The notes under the pieces were generated by a model that saw nothing but the letters and a program-made list of their open reading frames with translations, was not told where the DNA came from and did no database searches. The position numbers were made by a program, and so were the translations under genes. A stretch of 8,484 bases of DNA, from NCBI GenBank assembly GCA_965369325.1, contig CBDUQI010000237.1:1-8484 (forward strand). Direction: 5' to 3'. The DNA comes from CBDUQI01 sp965369325 (lineage in GTDB: Bacteria; Pseudomonadota; Gammaproteobacteria; Steroidobacterales; JBCBZW01). Below, one piece after another: positions 1 through 4,289 of the stretch (position 1 is the stretch's first letter; each line of letters begins with the position of its first letter).

Positions 1-29
1 CGGCGGTTCGATCCCGCCTAGCTCCACCA
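1..29 (+). tRNA. tRNA-Ala, 3' end only (5' part lies outside the window)
   Basis: What remains is the T arm (GGCGG stem, TTCGATC loop, CCGCC stem at 2-18), the 3' acceptor strand TAGCTCC at 19-25, discriminator A26 and an encoded CCA at 27-29. The acceptor strand matches that of bacterial tRNA-Ala. The T at position 23 is the U of the G3:U70 pair, the main identity element for alanyl-tRNA synthetase; its G3 partner is off the window. The anticodon is not visible, so the isoacceptor is unknown. The next tRNA lies 79 bases downstream, so the two are probably processed from one transcript. Confidence 0.85.
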
Positions 30-77
30 GACACACCGCCCAGGCGCTTAGGCCATTCATCAGCGCTGGCAACCGAA

Positions 78-93
78 ACTCCCCTCAGGGAGT
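78..93 (+). other. Small perfect hairpin in the spacer between the two tRNAs
   Basis: ACTCCC (78-83) and GGGAGT (88-93) form a perfect 6-bp stem with a CTCA loop. It lies about 15 bases before tRNA-Glu. There is no T run after it, so it is unlikely to stop transcription. A role as a spacer structure in the tRNA precursor is a guess. Confidence 0.4.
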
Positions 94-108
94 GGCAGGT
101 CAACGTGC

Positions 109-184
109 GTCCCCATCGTCTAGAGGCCTAGGACTCCGCCCTTTCACGGCGGCAACAGGGGTTCGAATCCCCTTGGGGACGCCA
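109..184 (+). tRNA. tRNA-Glu (anticodon TTC)
   Basis: A complete 76-base tRNA with encoded CCA. The acceptor strands GTCCCC (from 109) and GGGGAC (175-180) pair, G181 is the discriminator and CCA is at 182-184. The anticodon stem CCGCC/GGCGG (136-140/148-152) encloses the loop CTTTCAC, giving anticodon TTC at 143-145. The T arm has the standard GGTTCGAATCC. The sequence is almost the same as E. coli tRNA-Glu. It decodes GAA/GAG and, in most bacteria, also supplies glutamyl-tRNA for tetrapyrrole synthesis. No clear intrinsic terminator is seen in the 33 bases before the convergent toxin gene. Confidence 0.97.
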
Positions 185-217
185 TCTAATTAAAAAGCCC
201 CTGCATCCCTGTTTTGA

Positions 218-604
218 CTACAGTCTGACAAGCGATTCACGAATCCACGGCAGCAGATTCTTGTAGTTGCATTCATTACGCTCAAACAAGTCCATTAGAA
301 ACTCATGAGCGATTGGACCATCAACGGAAAATTTCCACCCGTTAAGTCGTAAAAAAATATCGGAAGTGAAGAAGGCAACTCGTTTGTTTCCATCGATAAA
401 CGGATGGTTGAGAATTAACGACTCGAAGAGGGCGGTTGCCATTTCAACCAATCCTTCGTAGTAGCCGGTTTGAGGCCTGAACAGCGCACTTTCCAACAAT
501 CCAGGATCTCTGATTCCTGATGCACCACCGAATTTTTCAATCAGGCGTTCATGGATGGCAAGGACTTCATCGACGGAAAGAAATTGAATTGGATCATTGG
601 GCAA
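218..604 (-). CDS. doc: Doc-type (Fic fold) toxin of a type II toxin-antitoxin pair
   Basis: The 128-residue product matches the usual size of death-on-curing (Doc) toxins. The Fic-family active-site motif HPFIDGNKR lies at residues 67-75: H67 is the catalytic base, D71 the acidic metal/phosphate-positioning residue, N73 and R75 the nucleotide contacts. The second glycine of classical AMP-transferring Fic proteins (GNGR) is a lysine here (K74), which is the Doc signature. P1 Doc phosphorylates EF-Tu and stops translation, so kinase rather than AMPylation activity is expected here by family. The N-terminal FLSVDEVLAIHERLIEKFGG segment is also typical of the family. The start is a TTG (604-602) that overlaps the antitoxin end by 11 bases. 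No strong ribosome binding site is seen, so translation is probably coupled to the antitoxin. The cassette is clearly AT-richer than the genes to its right. Confidence 0.9.
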   Translation of the reverse strand: MPNDPIQFLSVDEVLAIHERLIEKFGGASGIRDPGLLESALFRPQTGYYEGLVEMATALFESLILNHPFIDGNKRVAFFTSDIFLRLNGWKFSVDGPIAHEFLMDLFERNECNYKNLLPWIRESLVRL

Positions 605-806
605 GACGTTTGCCCAGTTCTTCGTTTTCCACGATCGAATCCTCCAGGTGCTTCATAACGGATGGACGCAAGCGCTTCTTTCGCACGTAGTCACGAATAG
701 CTTCGGTAAGAAGGCCGGAGATACTTTGATGTGACTCACGGGCGAGATCCTGTAGATTTTTCCAGTCTTCCTGATTAACTTTTGAACTGATTTTGATTGC
801 AGGCAT
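594..806 (-). CDS. Ribbon-helix-helix antitoxin of the Doc-type toxin
   Basis: This 70-residue protein has the layout of a ribbon-helix-helix antitoxin. A short beta strand (residues 2-9, AIKISSKV) would insert in the DNA groove. Helix 1 spans about 11-25 and helix 2 about 29-45 (SISGLLTEAIRDYVRKK). A charged tail (about 48-70) would wrap the toxin. It is expected to neutralise the toxin and repress its own promoter. An upstream ATG at 854 would add 16 residues, but that extension crosses the promoter and operator and does not fit the fold. The ATG at 806 was chosen because the strand begins right after it and the -10 box lies 6 bases upstream. Canonical Doc partners are Phd-type; a ribbon-helix-helix partner is a known kind of exchange. 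The stop codon overlaps the toxin start. Confidence 0.85.
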   Translation of the reverse strand: MPAIKISSKVNQEDWKNLQDLARESHQSISGLLTEAIRDYVRKKRLRPSVMKHLEDSIVENEELGKRLAQ

Positions 807-812
807 GAAGTT

Positions 813-842
813 ATCGTATCTTGACAGAGCTTGACATGTCAA
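813..842 (-). promoter_or_regulatory. Sigma70-type promoter of the toxin-antitoxin operon, predicted to be leaderless
   Basis: Read on the minus strand, a perfect -35 box TTGACA (842-837) is followed by an 18-base spacer and a -10 box TACGAT (818-813, four of six consensus bases). Exactly six bases (AACTTC) separate the -10 box from the ATG at 806-804, so transcription should start on or very near the A of the ATG. There is no room for a Shine-Dalgarno sequence and none is present, which suggests a leaderless message. Confidence 0.65.
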
Positions 843-843
843 G
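820..843. promoter_or_regulatory. Operator-like triple repeat for antitoxin autorepression
   Basis: CTTGACA occurs at 820-826 and again at 830-836, ten bases apart (one helical turn), and its inverse TGTCAAG is at 837-843. The last two form a perfect 14-bp palindrome CTTGACATGTCAAG. Ribbon-helix-helix dimers typically bind such short half-sites side by side. The array covers the -35 box and nearly all of the spacer, so bound repressor would exclude RNA polymerase. Binding by this antitoxin is inferred from position. Confidence 0.6.
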
Positions 844-917
844 GCTGCGGTCATCGCCGATCAGGGTTTGCGACGGTTCCGACACCCTTTCCTGAGCCGA
901 GCGGCGGATAGGGCAAA

Positions 918-944
918 GCCAACCGGCTGGAGCAACCGGTTGGC
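918..944. repeat. Perfect 9-bp inverted repeat downstream of the RTX-like gene
   Basis: GCCAACCGG (918-926) and CCGGTTGGC (936-944) form a perfect 9-bp stem around a 9-base loop. On the minus strand the second arm is followed by TTTGCCC, a poor T run, so this is at best a weak intrinsic terminator for the gene ending at 997. It also lies between that gene and the toxin-antitoxin promoter, where it could limit read-through. Confidence 0.5.
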
Positions 945-954
945 CTTGCAGGGG

Positions 955-976
955 TGCGCATTGCAGACAATGCGCA
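955..976. repeat. Perfect 9-bp inverted repeat with a 4-base loop
   Basis: TGCGCATTG (955-963) and CAATGCGCA (968-976) pair fully around the loop CAGA, 21 bases past the stop codon of the RTX-like gene. No T run follows on either strand. A stable hairpin here could protect the 3' end of the transcript or work with the neighbouring hairpin at 918-944. Confidence 0.5.
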
Positions 977-996
977 TGAGGGATCGGAACAAGTGT

Positions 997-1842
997 TTAG
1001 AAAACGATCTGAACGAGGCGCTGCTGCAACGCCGGGTGCAGGTCCTGCGGATCGATGATCTGCGGCGGGCTGACGGTGAGGTCTACGAACTCAATCACCC
1101 CACCACTGCGGTTGGTGCAGCCCAGAATTTCCACGTCTTTGAGATGCAGGGTTACCCGCAGCCCGTTGTCGTCCTGCTGCACGCCGGCTTCAAAGTCATC
1201 ACGAACCGAACGGAGCGAAAACCGTACCAGATCGTCCAGACCAAGGTCCGCGAGTGCCGAGGTGTTAGCGGGATCGCCGCCGTCCACGATTTCGCAGAAG
1301 CCGGGCGAGTTGGTGATGTCCATGCTGGGCAGTCCGGTTTCGGCGTCGATGAAAACCTCGCCGGCCTGCTGGTCGTCAGAGACACGGAAGACGACTTCAC
1401 CGTTCTCGATCTCGCCAATGAGCCCGAAGATGACGGCGTCCTGTCCAGCGCCACCGAAGAACATGTCGGAGCCGTCACCGGGCGACCACATGAAGATGTC
1501 TGAGCCACGGCCGCCGAACGCGCGATCGCGGTTGTTGGGGTTGAAGTGTTCCGTGCCGCCGATCAGCACGTCGTTGCCGTCCGCGCCCAGCAACAGGTCC
1601 ACGCCGAGGCGCCCGATGTGCAACTCGTCAGTGGCGTTGCCAAGGATGAGGTCGCCGAACTGCAGCGACTGATCGCGATCACCGCCTGACAGAGCGGGGT
1701 CTTGCGGTTGGACGAAGGGGTTGTTGGCTGAGTTGACGTCACTGCCGATGCGGATGTCGTCAATGTCGCTGGCGTTGGCGGTTGTTGCCATCAGGGCGAT
1801 AGCGGCGCTGGTAATGGCGATGTGCTTGTGGGGGGTTCTCAT
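997..1842 (-). CDS. Secreted RTX-like calcium-binding protein with Sec signal peptide
   Basis: A 281-residue exported protein. Residues 1-24 look like a Sec signal peptide: basic start MRTPHKH, hydrophobic ITSAAIALMA, and a probable cut after the A22-N23-A24 motif. The middle holds degenerate glycine-aspartate nonapeptides of the hemolysin type: GADGNDVLIGG at 86-96, GGRGSD near 110 and GGAGQD near 130. In RTX proteins such repeats bind calcium in a parallel beta roll. The C-terminal half (about 145-281) is not recognised. It has two cysteines (C183, C242) that could form a disulfide, and ends in phenylalanine. The start is supported by AAGGAA on the minus strand (1856-1851), 8 bases before the ATG. 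Typical RTX proteins leave by type I secretion using a C-terminal signal, and no transporter genes are in the window; Sec export suggests a periplasmic or surface protein. Its function is unknown. Confidence 0.75.
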   Translation of the reverse strand: MRTPHKHIAITSAAIALMATTANASDIDDIRIGSDVNSANNPFVQPQDPALSGGDRDQSLQFGDLILGNATDELHIGRLGVDLLLGADGNDVLIGGTEHFNPNNRDRAFGGRGSDIFMWSPGDGSDMFFGGAGQDAVIFGLIGEIENGEVVFRVSDDQQAGEVFIDAETGLPSMDITNSPGFCEIVDGGDPANTSALADLGLDDLVRFSLRSVRDDFEAGVQQDDNGLRVTLHLKDVEILGCTNRSGGVIEFVDLTVSPPQIIDPQDLHPALQQRLVQIVF

Positions 1843-2141
1843 GTCTGTAGTTCCTTTCGTTGATGGATTTAAATGTCAGGCGATGGCCTGGCGGTTGGCG
1901 GCTGGCACGTGTCGCCGCCATGCAGACAAGGCTACGCACCCGCACCGCCGCCGGCGTCTGTCAAAGGTCTGGAAAGATCTCTGCGAATGGATGGGGCGCA
2001 ACCCAACTAAAGTGTGTTTCCGGCAGGCGTGCGAGACTCGTTCGTCGACTGACCCGCCGTGAAGTTCTCTGGATTGGTGTGCGGCAAGCCGAATGCTAGG
2101 TAGCACGTGGAAGGGGTAATTCGGCGACGGGCTCGTGAAGG
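1843..2141. other. Non-coding gap between the RTX-like gene and the response regulator
   Basis: About 300 bases with no convincing gene. It must hold the promoter of the RTX-like gene, but I see no good -35/-10 pair; a minus-strand TTGACA at 1964-1959 lacks a -10 box at the right distance. Dyads are present: CAGGC-GATG-GCCTG at 1877-1890, GGCGGC/GCCGCC at 1897-1902/1914-1919, and TGCTA-GG-TAGCA at 2094-2105. No intrinsic terminator with a T run follows the response regulator gene, so read-through into the RTX-like gene is possible. Confidence 0.5.
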
Positions 2142-2792
2142 TCAGGCGCAGCGGCGTTTGCCCGCCAGGCCTTGATGGTGCGCGTACAAGGCTGCCTGGG
2201 TACGGTCGTCCACGCCAAGCTTGGAGAGCACCGTGCTCACGTAGCCCTTAATGGTGCCTTCGCTCAAATGAAGCTGCGCAGCGATGGCCTTGTTACTTTG
2301 GCCACCCGCGATCAACATCAGCACCTGATGCTCGCGGGGGGTGAGTGCCTGGTGCGGCGGCGGGGGTGTGGATGCGGCCTCAATCAGTGCCTGCTGGGCT
2401 TCGGGGTGCAGTGTGGTTTGGCCATGCGCGGCGTTGCGCACGGCCTGAACCAGTTCGGCCCGACGCATGCTCTTGATCAAATATCCCGTAGCGCCGGCCT
2501 GAATCGCTTTTGGCACCTGCGCGCGGTGATCGAAGCTGCCGGTAAGAATGATGACGCGTACCTGCGGGTGGCTTGCACGGAGCCGTCGCGTCACTTCAAT
2601 GCCGTCCAAGCCGGGCAACGCAAGGTCCACCATGGCCACATCCGGCTTTAGCTCGCCCACCAGGTGCAACGCCGAGGGGCCGTCATCGGCCTCGCCCACG
2701 ATCTCGAGCGCCGGTTCGCTCCCCAGCAGCGCGCGCATGCCCTCGCGAACGATCGCATGATCGTCAATCAGAACTACCCGTATCGAGGCCAT
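2142..2792 (-). CDS. NarL/FixJ-family response regulator (REC + LuxR-type HTH)
   Basis: A 216-residue DNA-binding response regulator, the usual size for the family. The N-terminal receiver domain (about 3-120) has all key residues: acidic pair D10-D11, phosphoacceptor D56 (in MVDLALPG), T84 (in LTGS) and K107 (in IKSM). A short proline-rich linker (about 141-147) leads to a LuxR-type helix-turn-helix at about 148-205, with the signature LTPREHQVL and the recognition-helix region SNKAIAAQLHLSEGTIKGYVSTVLSKLGV. Phosphorylation of D56 by the kinase encoded just upstream should promote dimerisation and DNA binding. The start ATG shares its A with the TAA stop of the kinase (TAATG), a classic sign of translational coupling. 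Target genes cannot be read from the sequence; the neighbouring intergenic dyads are candidates. Confidence 0.93.
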   Translation of the reverse strand: MASIRVVLIDDHAIVREGMRALLGSEPALEIVGEADDGPSALHLVGELKPDVAMVDLALPGLDGIEVTRRLRASHPQVRVIILTGSFDHRAQVPKAIQAGATGYLIKSMRRAELVQAVRNAAHGQTTLHPEAQQALIEAASTPPPPHQALTPREHQVLMLIAGGQSNKAIAAQLHLSEGTIKGYVSTVLSKLGVDDRTQAALYAHHQGLAGKRRCA

Positions 2793-4075
2793 TAGGCAAC
2801 GCTCCGGGCGAGCGAGTCCGATCTTGCGGCGCGCAGGCTTACGTGGGTGCCGGCGCCCGGTGCACTTTTTACTTCAAGCGTCGCGCCCAGGATCTGCGCC
2901 CGCTCACGCATTGAGGCCAGGCCCATGCCCGAATATCTGATCGTCGCTGATTGCGGATCGAAACCGTGCCCGTCGTCGTGCACGTCCAGCACGACTGCCG
3001 CGCCGGCGCATGCCAGGCGGAATCGTACTCGCGTAGCGACCGCGTGTTTAATCACGTTGCCAAGCGCCTCCTGTGCGATTCGCAACAGCGTCTCTTCGCA
3101 GTTTGGGTCCTGCGGCACGTAACCTGTCAGATCGAGCGTCACCGACAATGACTCAGGGCAGACCAACGTGACGTGGGTGCGCAGCCGTTGCACAAGCGCC
3201 TCGGCGGTGTGCTCTGCGGCGATGACCGATACCCGCGATGTCGGCTCGTGGTTGGCCTGCAGTCCCTGAAGTAGTGCGCGCATTTCGCCGCGGGCGGCGT
3301 CGGTGAGGTCCTGCAGGCGACTTACTCGGTGTCTTGCCTGCTCTGGGCTCAAGCTGGCGGCATCCTCCAGCGACTGTGCCACCATAGACATCCCGAAAAT
3401 CAGCTGATTGACCGAATCATGCAACTCACGCGCCAGACGCTTGCGTTCGTCGGCCACCGCCGCCATTCGTGCGGCTTCGCTCGTGGCGTAGCTGTGGGCG
3501 TTGGCGATTGCGCTGGACAGCTGCGCGCCAACTTGCTCAAGCGCATGCAAATCCTCCTCGTCCAGGGTGCGTGCCGCTTCGACGTTAAGGACGCCCAGCA
3601 GGCGCTCGCCGTCGTACATCGGCACCGCGATCTCGCTGCCGCCCTGCCTGCGATTGGCGCCCGCGAATCCTATGTATCGCCCTGCCGTGCGTATGTCGCG
3701 GATAAAGATGGCGCGCCGGCCGCGTGCGGCTTTGCCGATCACCCCTTCGTCAATACGCTGCGAGTAAGTGCCCACCATCACATCCGTGCTGAAGCCGCGG
3801 CGGTCCAGCAGCACCAGGCGCTCCGGGTTGTCGGGGGCCACCAGGAACAAGCCGGCGCTGCTGGCGTCGAACTCTCCAGCAACGGTTTCCACCGCTGTAC
3901 GCAAGGTACGCTCCAGGCTAAGGCTGGCGCCGATGCGCCGTCCGACGCGACCGACACGAGCGATACGTGCGTTTTGCGCTTGCTGCGCGGCCAGCGCCCG
4001 GGTAAGCGACTCGATCATGGCGTGCGCATCGCCGGTTGCGTGAGCTTTGACGGTTGGGTGAACCTCGAGTGTCAT
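2792..4075 (-). CDS. Soluble GAF-domain sensor histidine kinase (HisKA_3/NarX-like)
   Basis: A 427-residue kinase with no membrane segment, so a cytosolic sensor. An N-terminal helical stretch (about 15-45) precedes a GAF domain (about 50-195, ending in the typical VPMYDGERLLGVLNVEA). The dimerisation/phosphoacceptor domain follows, with H219 in ELHDSVNQLIFGMSMV, the HisKA_3 form of the H box. The ATPase domain (about 325-418) has its N box at QEALGNVIKHA (N340), G1 box DDGHGFD (367-373) and G2 box GMGLASMRERA (383-393). All catalytic motifs are intact. GAF domains bind small molecules, cofactors or haem; no haem- or metal-binding residues stand out, so the ligand is unknown. The kinase and response regulator are certainly a cognate pair by overlap. 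AGGAG at 4090-4086 is 10 bases before the ATG and lies inside a hairpin. An internal ATG at 4018 is a less likely start. Confidence 0.93.
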   Translation of the reverse strand: MTLEVHPTVKAHATGDAHAMIESLTRALAAQQAQNARIARVGRVGRRIGASLSLERTLRTAVETVAGEFDASSAGLFLVAPDNPERLVLLDRRGFSTDVMVGTYSQRIDEGVIGKAARGRRAIFIRDIRTAGRYIGFAGANRRQGGSEIAVPMYDGERLLGVLNVEAARTLDEEDLHALEQVGAQLSSAIANAHSYATSEAARMAAVADERKRLARELHDSVNQLIFGMSMVAQSLEDAASLSPEQARHRVSRLQDLTDAARGEMRALLQGLQANHEPTSRVSVIAAEHTAEALVQRLRTHVTLVCPESLSVTLDLTGYVPQDPNCEETLLRIAQEALGNVIKHAVATRVRFRLACAGAAVVLDVHDDGHGFDPQSATIRYSGMGLASMRERAQILGATLEVKSAPGAGTHVSLRAARSDSLARSVA

Positions 4076-4085
4076 GGCGTATTTG

Positions 4086-4118
4086 CTCCTGCCCGCACAC
4101 CTGCCCGTGCGGGAGGAG
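4086..4118 (-). promoter_or_regulatory. Leader hairpin that buries the kinase ribosome binding site
   Basis: On the minus strand, CTCCTCCCGCAC (4118-4107) can pair with GTGCGGG-c-AGGAG (4098-4086) around an 8-base loop: 12 base pairs with a single bulged base. The 3' arm ends in AGGAG, the only Shine-Dalgarno-like sequence before the kinase ATG, so the 5' arm is a perfect anti-Shine-Dalgarno. If transcribed, this GC-rich stem should strongly limit kinase translation until it is opened. It requires a start of transcription upstream of 4118, which I could not locate. Confidence 0.5.
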
Positions 4119-4145
4119 TGCCGGCTGCATGTCAGTGGACAAGCG

Positions 4146-4162
4146 TCAGGCGCGGCGCCTGA
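4146..4162. promoter_or_regulatory. Perfect 17-bp palindrome in the divergent promoter region
   Basis: TCAGGCGC and GCGCCTGA are exact inverse complements around a central G. It sits between the divergent kinase and hydrolase-regulator genes, a usual place for an operator that controls both. The likely binders are the response regulator at 2142-2792 or the SARP-like protein at 4290-5873. A looser CAGGC-N4-GCCTG dyad lies before the RTX-like gene at 1877-1890. Confidence 0.5.
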
Positions 4163-4186
4163 TCGCCAAAGGTCAGTGCACAGTAT

Positions 4187-4210
4187 CGGTGGCGACCGTT
4201 GTAACCACCG
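4187..4210. repeat. Interrupted inverted repeat in the divergent promoter region
   Basis: CGGTGG (4187-4192) and CCACCG (4205-4210) are inverse complements separated by 12 bases, with half-site centres 18 bp apart. It could be a second regulator site next to the 17-bp palindrome, but short GC-rich repeats of this kind also arise by chance. Confidence 0.3.
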
Positions 4211-4228
4211 TGTGTATCAGCGTGGAAT

Positions 4229-4256
4229 TTGCCCGGGGAAAGGGGGAAACTACGAT
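4229..4256 (+). promoter_or_regulatory. Possible weak promoter of the hydrolase-regulator gene
   Basis: TTGCCC (4229-4234) and TACGAT (4251-4256) are separated by 16 bases. The -35 match is poor and the -10 box matches four of six consensus bases. Transcription would start near 4263, giving a leader of about 27 bases that contains the AGGA ribosome binding site at 4278-4281. A weak -35 box would fit a promoter that needs an activator. Confidence 0.35.
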
Positions 4257-4289
4257 CCCGTCACTATTTGCAGGAACAGGATCGCAATC

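Noticed and set aside
109..184. tRNA-Glu as an integration site with a duplicated 3' end
   Set aside because: I found no second copy of the tRNA 3' end and no integrase gene within the window.
807..854. 16-residue N-terminal extension of the antitoxin (ATG at 854)
   Set aside because: It would be translated across the promoter and operator, and the ribbon-helix-helix fold starts right after the ATG at 806.
868..1503. Open frame of 211 codons on + opposite the RTX-like gene
   Set aside because: It is antisense to a gene with a signal peptide, a good ribosome binding site and recognisable repeats; the + product shows no domain and is rich in artefactual arginine/valine patterns.
1959..1964. 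Minus-strand TTGACA as promoter of the RTX-like gene
   Set aside because: No -10-like hexamer lies 16-18 bases downstream on the minus strand.
3329..4162. Open frame of 277 codons on + opposite the kinase
   Set aside because: Antisense shadow of a kinase whose H, N, G1 and G2 boxes are all intact; the + product is unrecognisable.
4074..4289. 72-codon N-terminal extension of the hydrolase-regulator
   Set aside because: It would overlap the kinase start and run through the hairpin and palindrome region; the ATG at 4290 has a ribosome binding site and starts exactly at the conserved domain.
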